From: Alentia gelatinosa
Lineage: Eukaryota; Annelida; Polychaeta; Phyllodocida; Polynoidae
Direction of reading: 5' to 3'
Assembly (NCBI GenBank): GCA_950022655.1
Contig: OX465579.1
Coordinates: forward strand, 178,998,303-179,062,302
DNA: 64,000 nucleotides
The notes under the pieces were generated by a model that saw only the letters and a program-made list of their open reading frames with translations, did not search any database and was not told the DNA's origin. A program made the position numbers and the translations under genes. Of this stretch, positions 11,301-21,960 are shown one piece after another; the stretch's first letter is position 1; every line of letters begins with the position of its first letter.

Positions 11301-11900
11301 GAGGGAATAGGAGAAGGAGAAGAGTAGGGAGGTGGATGAGGAGGGAGAGAGAGAAAAGGGGAAGAAGAGGAAGAGGCAGAAGAAGGGGGAGAGGGGAGGG
11401 AATAAGATAAGGAGAAGATAAGGAGCAGAAGGTGGAAGAAGAAGAGTACACCAGTATACTCTGTTCTGTCCTGGAGTACAGAAACATTTCTGTTGCATAG
11501 TCTTTTAGAGGAGGGGAGGAGGGGAGCAGAGTAGTAGGAAAGCAGGACATAGAGGTGAAGAAGAAGAGGAAGGAGGAGATGAAGAAGGAGGAGGAGGAGA
11601 AGGAGGAGGAGGAGGGGGAGTAGTGGGAGGAGGAGGAGGAGGAGTGGGAGGAGGGGGAGGAGTGGTGTTAGAACGGAGGGAGAGGAGGAGGAGGAGGAGT
11701 GGGAGGAGGAGGGGGAGGAGGAGGGGGAGAATGAGGAGGAGGAGGAGTGGGAGGAGGGGGAGTAGGAGGAGGAGAAGGAGGAGGGGGAATAGGAGGAGGA
11801 GTCGGAGGAGGAGGAGGAGGAGGAGTGGGAGGAGGGAGAGGAGTGGGTGTTAGAACGGAGGGAGAGGAGGGGGAGGAGGAGGAGGAGGAGGGGCAGGGAG
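11301..11900. repeat. GGAGGA polypurine tract
   Basis: Nearly uninterrupted A/G on the + strand, mostly GGAGGAGGAG. A short mixed island at 11446-11510 contains CTGTCCTGGAGTACAG. Open frames on both strands are low-complexity artefacts. Confidence 0.9.
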
Positions 11901-12099
11901 AGGGAAACACCTGCGCCGACATTTAACTCCATCTGATCACTCCGCCGTCCTCCATGCATCCTTATCACGTTCACGTTTGACCTGTTTGCGATCTCCTCCC
12001 CGAGTCTTCGCGTCGTAACAGAATCACTCCCTCCCCGCCCGCTGACCGCCCTTTTTGGCCTCCCCTGATCGCGAGTCCGTCCTTCCTACCTCGACGATC

Positions 12100-12480
12100 G
12101 CCGAGAATCTAAACTCCGACAAATGCAATTAGCTTCGGAACAGGAATCCATTTATGAGGTAATTACAAAAAGACACCTGGGAATGAAATTAGAAAGGATT
12201 TTGCTGTCTAGTTCAGCTGGCGCTAAGAACATAGCGACGGAGCTGCTTAGCGGAGCCCCTCCTCAAAAGATGCCCAGCTGAAATACAAGGAAGTTAGCGC
12301 TCTGAATATTGGACTGCTTATCAAGTACAGAGGGCCTTCACAGATATCACATAGCGGGCTGGAGACGGGCAGGAAGCCGTATAAACACAGTCAGAAGATG
12401 AAACTCACCGGCGATGTGAGAGATGGGCACAGATAGGGATATTATCACCAGAGCTGGGAGTTCCCTTTTTCACGTTTCTC
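12100..12480. other. Candidate conserved non-coding island
   Basis: High-complexity, non-repetitive sequence carries homeodomain-type cores (CAATTAG, GTAATTAC, GAAATTAG), TTTATGAG and E-boxes (CACCTG, CAGCTG). This density stands out beside the surrounding arrays. Conservation is inferred from composition only. Confidence 0.35.
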
Positions 12481-12985
12481 GTGTTTAGTATCTGACTTTC
12501 TCCAGCACAGTTGGGACTCTGAGGTGGAGTCTTGTCCGCCGTCAGTGCGTTGTGGCGATCTTTGTTATTTACCTTTTATTACGTCGTGAAAATGAGATTT
12601 AATTAATTTTCTCTGTGCTTCTACGTGATGCCGTTTGCACATGCGCACTGAGTCTACACAGGTAGAATGACGCATGCGTGAATTAAGGGATTTCTCTCTG
12701 TGTTTTAATCTTGTAATGTAGCAGTGTACCACGAGTTGCGGCGACATGCAATAAAACACACAAATATTCCTTTGTCCTCATACGACGATAAAACACAAAT
12801 ATTACTGCACGTGATTAATCAAATGGCGCTCCGACATAAAACACAGACTGTGATTGAAGTATCTTATTTTTACCTTTTAAAAAATCTCTATTTCCGTGGG
12901 AGGTAAATACTTAAATAGGCGGCCTCTTAGTGAAGTGCTGCTTGGGCGAGTGACTACATTGACATTTTAAAGTGCTCACTTGTGT
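12481..12985. other. Spacer with scattered CpG and NRF1-like text
   Basis: Contains ACATGCGCAC and GACGCATGCGTG near 12640-12680, and repeated AAAACACA. No gene can be supported. Confidence 0.35.
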
Positions 12986-13125
12986 GAGAGGGACGGTGTG
13001 TGGTGTGGTGTGTGTGGTGTAGTGGGGGTGGGGTAGTGGTGGTTGTGTGGGGGTGGTGTGTGGGGTTGGTAGTGAAGGTGTTACTGAGGGATGTGGTGAG
13101 GGGTGGTGTGACGGGGGGGTCGTTG
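12986..13125. repeat. GT/GGT-rich low-complexity tract
   Basis: GTGTGGTGTGG and GGGGTGGTG motifs run for about 140 bp. It could form Z-DNA or G-rich structures; nothing more is visible. Confidence 0.8.
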
Positions 13126-13419
13126 CACCTCCAGTGAGGGCGACCAGCTGTAGTCCAGGGTCCCCCGGTCTTTGTGGAGAGCCTGCTCGGGAGCTGCACC
13201 TGTCGGCGCGGAAAGCCTCTTTGCAGCTGCGTATCTTTCATCGCTGATTGGCCTCCTTGATCCCGTGATGCATGGCCAGCTTTCAGCGTCCGAGACGCGT
13301 GCAATTGACGATAAATTCCGGGTAAGAACCCCGCGTCCAAAGCCCCAACGTGTTGCTCGCCATTTAACAACGTGTAACACCTGAAAGACCTCTCCACAGT
13401 AAGCGGCCTTTTTATAGAC

Positions 13420-13875
13420 CGAGCAGCTCCGAGCAGCTCCGAGCAGTTCCGAGCAGTTCCGAGCAGTTCCGAGCAGTTCCGAGCAGTTCCGAGCAGTACC
13501 AAGCAGCTTTGAGTTGCCCCGAGCAGCTCCGAGCAGCTCTGAGCAGCTTCGAGCAGCTCTGAGCAGCCCCGAGCGGCACCGAGCAGCTCCGAGCAGTTCC
13601 GAGCAGCTCCGAGCAGCTCCGAGCAGCTCCGAGTAGCCCATAACAGCTCCGAGTAGTACCGAACAGTGCCGAGTAGATTGATACAGCTCCGAGCAGTTTG
13701 CACCACTGAGCAGCTCCGAGCAGTTCCAAGCAGCTCCGAACAGCTCCGAGCAGCTCCGAGCAGTTCCGTGCAACTCCGAGCAACTCCGAGCAGCTCCGAG
13801 CAGCGCCGAGCAGCTACGGGCAGCTCCGAACACCTCCGAGCGGTACCGACCAGTCCTGAGCAGTTCTGAGCGGTA
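13420..13875. repeat. 10-bp GAGCAGCTCC minisatellite, block 1
   Basis: About 45 tandem decamers read GAGCAGCTCC, with GAGCAGTTCC and GAGTAGCCC variants. A 10-bp unit gives frames encoding (Ser/Ala/Glu/Leu)n on both strands, which are not genes. The preceding 13126-13420 is CpG-rich single-copy sequence. Confidence 0.95.
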
Positions 13876-14380
13876 TTCCTAATCGCCTTATTTCAACCTC
13901 TCTCTAATCCATGCAAAGTTCTTCTTGTATTACTTAAATATCTACACTGCGAGTGGTCTAAACAACTCTTTACTCAATAGAAATAATTAAACATCCCCAA
14001 GTAGCTCTAAGCTGTACCGACAAGCCCCCAGCAGCTCCGTACAGCTCCGAGCAGCTTTCAACAGCTCCTAGCGGCACTAAATAACAGTTCTAGAAGTTCC
14101 GAGCAGCTTCGAGAATCCTCAGAGCCGCATCTAGCAACTCCAGAAAGGAAGTGCCGAAAACCTGCAAAAAGCTCTGTGTAAAAAGCTTTACGCAGATTAT
14201 TTGTTTGCATGTCTGAGTGACTCAGAAGGACTACAAACAGCTACAAACAGCTCTGAGCGGTTACAGGAAGCTCTAGACTCTGATTGGTTCGGAGCAGCTC
14301 CAAGAAGTTCGAGACAGCACTGAAATGATTGTGCCGAGTACAAGCCTCGAGTCGATAAAGAAATCTCTGAACAGCTGTGA
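13876..14380. other. Interruption with decayed decamers
   Basis: AT-rich sequence at 13880-13990 separates the two decamer blocks. From 13991 onward, eroded AGCTCC-like decamers reappear among substitutions. The left array seems to be decaying into unique sequence. Confidence 0.6.
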
Positions 14381-14850
14381 CCGGCTCAAATTAGGTCTAT
14401 GACCAGCTACAAACAGCACAGAACAGCTCTAGACAGCTCTGAGCAGCTTTTCGCAGCTATGGGCAGCTATGAAAGCTCCCAGCGGCACAGCAAAGATTTG
14501 GGCAGCTCCAAGCAGCTCTGAGCAAATCCGAGTAGCACTAAACAAATCCGAGCAGCTCCGAACAGCTCCGAGCAGCTCCGAGCAGCTCCGAACAGCTCCG
14601 AGCAACTCCGAGCAGCTCCGAGCAGCCCCGAGCAACACTAAGCAGCCCCGAGCAGCTACGAGTAGCTTCGACCAGCTCCGAGCACCTCTGGTCAGCTACG
14701 AGAAGCTCTGAATAGTACAAACAGCTCTGAACAGCTCTGAACAGCTCTGAACAGCTCCGACCAGCTCCAAACAGCTCTGAGCAGCCCCGAGCAGCTCCGA
14801 GCAGCTCTGAGTAGCACTTAAAAGCTCTGAGCAGCCCCGAGCAGCTGAGA
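14380..14850. repeat. 10-bp GAGCAGCTCC minisatellite, block 2
   Basis: The same decamer as block 1, best preserved at 14540-14640 and 14720-14820. Variants include GAACAGCTCT and GAGTAGCAC. Confidence 0.93.
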
Positions 14851-15735
14851 CGTACTGAGAGCAGTTGGCGCCGACCCCGCTTTGAGTCGGCGGCCTCCAG
14901 GTCCCGGCCCCATTCACTGCATATGGAGGCGCGATTAGTGACAGGATCCGGATAGATTATAGGACGGCCGCTGATCTTTAATAATGTGAGATGGGTGTTA
15001 ATGAGGGATTTAGACTTCCCGCCCGCCGCTGGTAATGGGTCTGATAGTGCTGTCACGCCGGTAACCATCGCTCATCCCCACGCCAATTATCGCTCAGTCC
15101 GACGTAATCGCAGTTTCTGCGCATTTTAATGAAGTCCGTATCAGATAAGAGCCAGAAGACGTTGGGTTTATGGTACGTGTAGTCGGGGTGCGTACCGGAT
15201 CCCGTATTGCCCGCCGCGTATCGCCACATCTCTGAGTGTATGGGTCCGCGCCAGATGCTGTATATCATGATTACGTCCGACCCGCACTTCTCCGCCGATT
15301 ACTAATTAAATCAGTGTAAAAAGCCCGACCCCGACTTCCCCCATCACACCTCCCTACCCTGTATCGCAGCGCAATTAATTAGGCTTCCGATTAGGACTTG
15401 AACAAAAAAATATATCTACTGCATTTATCCAAACTAACTGCTTGCCCGATCTGAAAAATTCACGGTGATAAAAAAGGGGTATGTCTAATCAGGTTCCTCC
15501 TGTGCTTAATTAGCTCGGCCTTTGTCATATTTCATCTGGGGGCTGTGAAGTGAAGGGCGCTCAATGGTGAACCGTTATAGGCGCTAAACCTGCGGGCGGA
15601 GAGTGTGTGTAGGCGGGGGGAGAGTGGTAAATCCGCGTGTCTTCACACTGTGCTGAGGGGATTAGCAGAGCCGCCTTTTACACCGGGGGAGCGGGGGAGG
15701 GGCTTAGACGGTGCACGGCCAGGAGGGGTAAATCA
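14851..15735. other. CpG- and TAAT-rich island, candidate regulatory DNA
   Basis: About 880 bp of complex sequence holds many homeodomain-type sites (CCAATTATCG, ACTAATTAAATC, GCAATTAATTAGG, CTTAATTAGC) within GC-rich context. It lies between the decamer array and a G-rich array. No exon is evident. Confidence 0.4.
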
Positions 15736-15742
15736 ATGTCAC

Positions 15743-15820
15743 GGGCGGCGGGGGGCGGGGGGCGGGGGGCGGGGGGCGGGGGGCGGGGGGCGGGGGGCGG
15801 GGGGCGGGGGGCGGAGGGGG
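15743..15820. repeat. GGGGGGC heptamer array
   Basis: About ten tandem GGGGGGC units. Runs of five to six guanines at 7-bp spacing make stable G-quadruplexes likely on the + strand. Confidence 0.93.
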
Positions 15821-15984
15821 GTACGGCAGATATGACACAGGTTTGAAACCCGCCACAAAACGCCAGTCGCTGTTGCTCGGGACTGATCGAATAAACGCGC
15901 GCCTCCGCTTGGAGAGGGAAAGAAGAAGAAGAAGCGTGCTGATTGGTTCCTCAGGAATTGAAGCTCCTGCAATTCCTGCCCCTC

Positions 15985-16160
15985 CCTTAAAAGGCCCTGC
16001 TCCCCCTACCCTACCCTCCCCTACCCTCCCCTACCATCCCCTGCCTTCCCTTCCCTCCCCTACCATCCCCTACCATCCCCTGACCTACCCTACCATCCCC
16101 TGCCATCCCCCGCCATCCCCTGACCTACCCTACCACCCTATGCCTCCCCCCGTCCTTCCC
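15985..16160. repeat. CCTACCATCCC short tandem repeat
   Basis: Units of about 10-12 bp (CCCCTACCATC, CCCTGACCTAC) repeat imperfectly on a C-rich strand. Confidence 0.85.
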
Positions 16161-16339
16161 GTCTAAGTCCACTCACATGGGTCTCTTGTCACGTACTCTG
16201 TTTCTATAGGGATACGGGAGACTGACAGCCCCGCGACCCCCCGCACCACCCGACCACCCGCACACCCCCGCACACCCCCACACCCGACCACGGTGTCTGT
16301 CATGTACAACCCTCTTCTGGACATCCGCTGGTCAACAGC

Positions 16340-17470
16340 TATTACATGCCACTTACTGCCCGAAGACCTGCCACCTGCTACCTACTCCTCCCTGCCTGCT
16401 GCCTGCCACCTGCCACCCGCCTTTTAATATCTGCTGGTCAACAACTACTTCCTCCTGCCTCATAATATGTGCTGCCCACTATTTGTTTATCACCTACTGC
16501 CCACTGTCTACCAACTGCTATATGCCAGTCCCTGCCCATTTCACACTAACTGCAATATGTCAGTTGCTGCCCGTTACACACCAACTGTTTTATGCCAGTT
16601 ACTGCCCATTTGTCACCAACTGTTGTATGCCTGTTGCTGCCCATTTCACACTAACTGTTACATGCCACTTACTGCCCGTAGACCTACCACCTGCTACCTA
16701 CTCGCTCCCTGCCTGCTGCCCACTGTCTGCTACAAACTACACACACCCAGCGACCTGCCTGGCAATGACTCATAGCTCCCTCTTGTTGCCCAATCCCCCC
16801 ACCATATGTGCTGCCCACTAATGTTCTCTATTTATTTACTGCCCACTGCATACCAAATGTTATATGCCAACTTCTGCCTACTGCCCTGTTATATCAGGTG
16901 CTGCTCACTTCTCGCCAACTGTTATCGTGTCAATTCCTGCTCACTGCCTACCACCTGTTATATGCCAGTCAGTTGCTGCCCATTTTACACTAACTGCAAT
17001 ATGTCAGTTGCTGCCCGTTACACACCAACTCTTGTATGCCAGTTCCTGCCCATTTCACACCAACTGTTGTATGCCAGTTCCTGCCCACTTCACACTAACT
17101 GTTATATGCTAGTTCTGCCCATTTCACACTAACTGTTATATGCCAGTTATTTTGACAAGACGTTCGAAAAAAAAAAATTTTGCCAACGCTAGACGCCCCA
17201 CACCCACACCCGGGACCAGGGCCGCAAACGCGTACGCGAATCATTTTTTCTCAGATTATATGCCAGTTATTGCCCATTTCACACCAACTATTTTACGTCA
17301 GTTGCTGCCCACTGCCCACCATCTGTGGCCTGCCGCTCAGTGCCTATCACACACACATCCTGCTCTCCATCACAGCTGCCTGTCACCCGCTGTCTACTGT
17401 CTGGACACATTGTCCTATTTGACAGCCGCTTACTACTCTCCAACCTCTGCCTATTTCCTGCTGCCATCCA
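16340..17470. repeat. Degenerate ~40-bp minisatellite (CTGCCCATTTCACACTAACT)
   Basis: Units with TATGCCAGTT followed by CCTGCCCATTTCACAC recur about 20 times with heavy divergence. The array is interrupted at 17152-17255 by a short insertion. The left edge is gradual. Confidence 0.85.
17152..17255. mobile_element. 104-bp insertion in a minisatellite, 16-bp flanking duplication
   Basis: Foreign CpG-containing sequence with an A-run (GAAAAAAAAAAATTTTGCC) interrupts the array. TTATATGCCAGTTATT is present immediately before (17136-17151) and after (17256-17271). That octadecamer-scale copy carries a TTATT variant not typical of the other units, so it fits a target-site duplication. The element is not recognised and may be a retroposed fragment. 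Confidence 0.55.
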
Positions 17471-17471
17471 C

Positions 17472-17740
17472 TGCTGCCCACTGTCTCCCACCCACCAAGC
17501 GCCACCCTGTACCAACCTAACTGCTGCCCACTGTCTCCCACCGACCAAGCGCCACCCTGTACCAACCTAACTGCTGCCCACTGTCTCCCACCCACCAAGC
17601 GCCACCCTGTACCAACCTAACTGCTGCCCACTGTCTCCCACCCACCAAGCGCCACCCTGTACCAACCTAACTGCTGCCCACTGTCTCCCACCGACCAAGT
17701 GCTACCCTGTACCAACCTAACTGCTGCCCACTGTCTGCCC
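17472..17740. repeat. 50-bp minisatellite, about 5 copies
   Basis: ACCAACCTAA recurs at 17511, 17561 and 17611, with CTGCTGCCCACTGTCTCCCA in each unit. Copies are almost identical, so expansion is recent. Confidence 0.93.
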
Positions 17741-17825
17741 CCAAACAGCCGACACTCACTGCCCAGTTCCCACCACCGCGTTCACCACCCACCGCCTACT
17801 ACCCACCACCAACTGCCCACTATGT

Positions 17826-18200
17826 ACTGTCTGCCACCCACCACCTCCCCTCTTACCTGCTACCCACTGTCTGCCATCCACCACCTCCCCTCATACCTGC
17901 TACCCACTGTCTGCCATCCACCACCTCCCCTCTTACCTGCTACCCACTTTCTGCCATCCACCACCTCCTCTTTTAGCTGCTACCCACGTTCTGCCATCCA
18001 CCAGTCATAACCCATTGCCCTCTGCCCTCCTAACAGCTACCCACTCTCTGCCACCCACCAGCTGCCCTCTTACCTGCTACCCACTGTCTGCTATCCACCA
18101 GTCATCACCCATTGCCCTCTGCCCTCCTAACAGCTACCCACTGTCTGCCACCCACTACCTCCCCTCTTACCTGCTACCCGCTGTCTGCCACCCACCCTCC
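17826..18200. repeat. ~40-bp minisatellite (CTGCCATCCACCACCTCCCC)
   Basis: Units contain TTACCTGCTACCCACT and CTGCCATCCACC. It is related in wording to the neighbouring arrays, suggesting one array diversified into several. Confidence 0.88.
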
Positions 18201-18221
18201 GCCGCTTACTGCCCACCGCTC

Positions 18222-18575
18222 GCCCTATTCCCGCCCGCCGCCTACCTCCCTGCCCTGGCCGCCCTACTCCCGCCCGCCGCCTACCTCCCTGCCCTGGCCG
18301 CCCTACTCCCGCCCGCCGCCTACCTCCCTGCCCTGCCCGCCCTACTCCCGCCCGCCGCCTACCTCCCTGCCCTGGCCGCCCTACTCCCGCCCGCCGCCTA
18401 CCTCCCTGCCCTGCCCGCCCTACTCCCGCCCGCCGCCTACCTCCCTGCCCTGCCCGCCCTACTCCCGCCCGCCGCCTACCTCCCTGCCCTGCCCGCCCTA
18501 CTCCCGCCCGCCGCCTACCTCCCTGCCCTGCCCGCCCTACTCCCGCCCGCCGCCTACCTCCCTGCCCTGCCCGCC
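18222..18575. repeat. 39-bp minisatellite, about 9 copies
   Basis: The unit contains CCCGCCGCCTACCTCCCTGC followed by CCTGSCCGCCCTACTC. Because 39 is divisible by three, two frames stay open (13-residue Pro/Ala/Leu repeats). No other coding evidence exists. Confidence 0.95.
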
Positions 18576-18689
18576 TATCGGTATTCCGTGTTGATTGTCG
18601 GCGGCCAACCCGTATAAATTAAACATCGACGGACGTGACCCACCAGGGGGAGCCTCAGCGGGGGGCAGGTGTCAGCACAACACGACACG

Positions 18690-18925
18690 ACACGCCCTGA
18701 CGGCTATCAGATGGAGGAGAGCGGGCGGCGGCGGGTAGGGAGGGTAGTATCAGCTGGAGGAGAGCGGGCGGGGGAGGGCAGGGAGGGTAGTATCATGTGG
18801 TGTAGGGCGGGCGGGGGCAGGCAGGGAGGGTAGTATCAGGTGGTGTGGGGCGGGCGGGGGCGGGCGAGGAGGGTGGTATCAGGTGGAGGGGTGGGGAGCG
18901 GGCGGGTAGGGAGGGTAATACTCAG
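18690..18925. repeat. ~55-bp G-rich repeat, about 4 copies
   Basis: Units contain AGGGAGGGTAGTATCA followed by GGTG and GGGCGGGCGGG text. Copies are imperfect. Confidence 0.8.
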
Positions 18926-18974
18926 GGTACATGGGGAATATAAAAGAGTTGGCTATTTGAAATGCTGAACCCAC

Positions 18975-19115
18975 GTGAATGGCCATGTGTGGGTTGTGAG
19001 GTGTGTGGGTTTTGAGGTGTGTGGGGTTTGTGGGTGTAGGGGGTATGGGGTGTGGGGTGTGAGGTGTGGGGGGTGTGGGGTGTGCGATGAGGCTTATAAG
19101 GAATGGAGGGTGGAG
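18975..19115. repeat. GTGTGGGG low-complexity tract
   Basis: GTGGGGTGTG-type sequence without a fixed unit. Confidence 0.75.
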
Positions 19116-19384
19116 TGTGAGGGATGCGGGGCGTGTAGAATCAATCCCCCTGCGTGCGGTCCCGGTATCCCGGGTATCCCGGGTGATCCGCTGTGAGGGT
19201 GCGTTCAGGGGGTATAGCTTCTACCCCGCGTACTGCGCCGGCCCCAGCTATACGCCGTGCGCCGTCTCCGTGTCCCGCTAGGCGTCGCTCCCGTTTCCGG
19301 ATCCGGTGGGCGGGTTGTCAGACGGGCATCAGACGCCAGGAGCACGATGTCAGCGGCAATCAGCGCCGGGCGGGGGCAGGAGGA

Positions 19385-19550
19385 GGGGTAGGAGGACCAC
19401 CGCCCACCGCCCAACGCCCAACGCCCGCCGTACACCGCCGTACGCCGTACACCGCCCGCCGTACGCCGCCCGCCGCCCGCCGTACACCGTACACCGCCCA
19501 CCGTACACCATACGCCGCCCGCCGTATACGCCGCCCGCCTCCCGCCCTTT
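19385..19550. repeat. CCGCCCGCCGTACACCG repeat
   Basis: Mixed units of CCGTACACCG, CCGCCCGCCG and CCGTACGCCG. High CpG persists, so the tract may be unmethylated or recent. Confidence 0.85.
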
Positions 19551-19778
19551 AACTCTTTTTTAATATTTGTGATTGAATACTGTACTAAGAAGGTTACGGA
19601 GCTGTAGACTGGCCATCCGAGGTCTTTTGTAACACGAATACCTCCAATACGCATTTATGTTATAAAAGGCCGAAAAATGCGTGCCCACAGTATCCGTCAC
19701 TAGGGCCACTTATCATTATCTATCACCTACATTTAACGCCAGTTTATTTATTTAAGACGTCAACACAGATTCCTTTTA

Positions 19779-20612
19779 CACTATACCCGCCCCCCGGCTG
19801 TACACTAAGGGTGCGTGGTGAGGGTTGTATTTAGAGCGGGTCTTTTTACCGTCATACCCACCCCCCCGGCTGTACACTAAGGGTGCGTGGTGAGGGTTGT
19901 ATTTAGAGCAGGTCTTTTTAACGTCATACCCGCCCCCCAGCTGTACACTAAGGGTGCGTGGTGAGGGTTGTATTAAGAGCGGGTCTTTTTACCAGTCATA
20001 CCCGCCCCCCGGCTGTACACTAAGGGTGCGTGGTGAGGGTTGTATTTAGAGCGGGTCTTTTTACTGTTATACCCGCCCCCCGGCTGTACACTAAGGGTGC
20101 GTGGTGAGGGTTGTATTTAGAGCGGGTCTTTTTACTGTTATACCCGCCCCCCGGCTGTACACTAAGGGTGCGTGGTGAGGGTTGTATTTAGAGCGGGTCT
20201 TTTTACCGTCATACCCGCCCCTGGCTGTACACTAAGGGTGCATGGCGAGGGTTGTATTTAGAGTGGGTCTTTTTACCATCATACCCGCCCCCCCGGCTGT
20301 ACAATAAGGGTGCGTGGTGAGGGTTGTATTTAGAGGGGGTCTTTTTGCCCGACATACTGGCCCCCGGCTGTACACTAAGGGTGCGTGGTGAGGGTTGTAT
20401 TTAGAGCGGGTCTTTTTACCCGTCATACCTGCCCCCCGGCTGTACACTAAGGGTGCTGGTGAGGGTTGTATTTAGAGCGGGTCTTTTTACCCGTCATACC
20501 CACCCCCCCGGCTGTACACTAAGGGTGCGTGGTGAGGGTTGTATTTAGAGCAGGTCTTTTTACTGTTATACCCGCCCCCCGGCTGTACACTAAGGGTGCG
20601 TGGTGAGGGTTG
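19779..20612. repeat. 71-bp minisatellite, about 12 copies
   Basis: GGCTGTACACTAAGGGTGCG recurs at 19796, 19868, 19939, 20011 and 20082 and onward, giving 71-72 bp spacing. Each unit also has TATTTAGAGCGGGTCTTTTT. Copies are highly alike. Confidence 0.96.
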
Positions 20613-20697
20613 TAACCAGAGACAGCCTGTCTACTCTGTCACATCTGACCCCGATAACCATACCCCTGCCCTCACGTCTTGTGATGATGTCACAGGA

Positions 20698-20734
20698 TGA
20701 CGTCAGCCTATTGGCAGCTGTCAGAGTGACGTCA
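20698..20734. promoter_or_regulatory. Twin CRE palindromes with inverted CCAAT box
   Basis: TGACGTCA occurs at 20698-20705 and 20727-20734, start-to-start 29 bp. CTATTGGC (inverted CCAAT) lies between. This is promoter-like, but no exon is identified downstream. The same 29-bp CRE spacing occurs upstream of the lectin gene at 54715-54751. Confidence 0.4.
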
Positions 20735-20830
20735 CCGTATGGCTTTGTTGGACGATCTCCAGGCGGAGGCTTGGGTACCTCCTCTGGACTCTCCACTCTC
20801 CAGACCTTCGTAGACCCTTACTCTGGTACT

Positions 20831-20905
20831 TAAAGTGGGATTCACATGTAGAGACCCGCTCACCTGAGATCGGTGTCCTTCACACCTTTCCCCTAGTCTC
20901 AGACA
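20831..20905. repeat. Single unit homologous to the 36-38 kb arrays
   Basis: AAAGTGGGATTCACATGTAG, then CTTCACACCTTTCCCCTAGT and CTCAGACAA, matches one repeat unit of the 37-38 kb array in reverse complement. Here it is present once. It may be the ancestral monomer inside a dispersed element. Confidence 0.7.
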
Positions 20906-20994
20906 ATAGTCTCGGTTGGTAAAAAATCATCATGGCGATGTGCTTTTATCAGTCTAAAGGAAAAATGGCGAATTTGATTTACATGGGAGGACAC

Positions 20995-21200
20995 ACCTGG
21001 CAGACAATCCTAGGAGGGTGGTTGTGGCCCATTAGATTCTAGGTCAACTCTCGACTGAAGAACCGTCCCAAGGCGCTAAAGATATTATGTAAGGAGGTCA
21101 GGGTGAAGGTCGGGGTTTGCTGCGAATGCAGTCATTGGCTACTGGGTGTACTCTATTCCTTATATGGCAGTGAGTGTAATGGGACAACTCCATGCAGCTA
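20995..21200. repeat. Dispersed repeat, partner of 8662-8862 (inverted)
   Basis: See the copy near 8.7 kb. Identical stretches include GCGAATGCAGTCATTGGCTA and GTAAGGAGGTCAGGGTGAAG. Confidence 0.8.
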
Positions 21201-21829
21201 GACATAGTCACAGTGATCACTCACTATAGGACTCAAGTACCCTTGAGGTGAGGGGTGTGACAAACATGTAATCATGTTTGCTGGCCTCCTTTTGGCTTGG
21301 ACAGGTATATAGTACGCTGGCCACCAGAGCTACACTGACGTTAGCTCTGGTGGAATCTGAATTGATACACTGAATTGATACACTCATACATGGATCGTAA
21401 ATGGATCGCCAAGGAGACCCAGGGAATATGTGGGTCAACTTTACTCAACACTTAGGGGAGACGTTATGGAAAGTAAGGACTGACTTGGTGAAGGAACCTA
21501 AATGTTATTAAAAAATAATCCTTGTGTGAGGTACAGAAAAGGGTCTTCATGTACGAGCCTAGATTTTTCAAAAGGCCCCAGTTTCTTTTTAGGGTAAAAT
21601 GTCTTTCACAATTACAGAGGGGAAAACATATCTCGGGAACCCTATAATTTAGACGAAGAGATTGTGTTCGAGTATCGAATCTCAGCAGGACTTGTCCCAG
21701 CCAAACGACTTGTTAGGTACGTAAATCCCATCGAGTGAATCCCAGTTGATACCCCTCCCTGCCAGGCCGGGAGGCAGTTCTCTGTACATAACCGTATATG
21801 GCACGTTTATATGCATATATATATATACA
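21201..21829. other. Spacer with one short hairpin
   Basis: CCACCAGAGCTA (21321-21332) pairs with TAGCTCTGGTGG (21342-21353), a perfect 12-bp stem. GTCTTCATGTACGAGCCTAG near 21544 matches one terminus of the MITE at 53309-53520. No gene is seen. Confidence 0.5.
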
Positions 21830-21960
21830 CATCAATTGAATAGCTACGTAATTCACGCGGCTTCACCTTGTGAATTACTACGTGATTCAAACTCGATGGG
21901 ATACGAGCTCTGACACTAAACCTTCATAGGGTTCCTCTATAGTATACGACAGGTTTAAAT
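21830..21960. mobile_element. Foldback MITE family A, half copy
   Basis: AATTCACGCGGCTTCACCTT, then GTGATTCAAACTCGATGGGA and GAGCTCTGACACTAAACC, match the right half of the element at 7583-7890. The left half is missing or unrecognisable. Confidence 0.75.

Noticed and set aside
18015..18617. 200-codon frame with LPALPALLPPAAY repeats
   Set aside because: The 39-bp unit makes a 13-residue repeat; the frame begins in an unrelated array.
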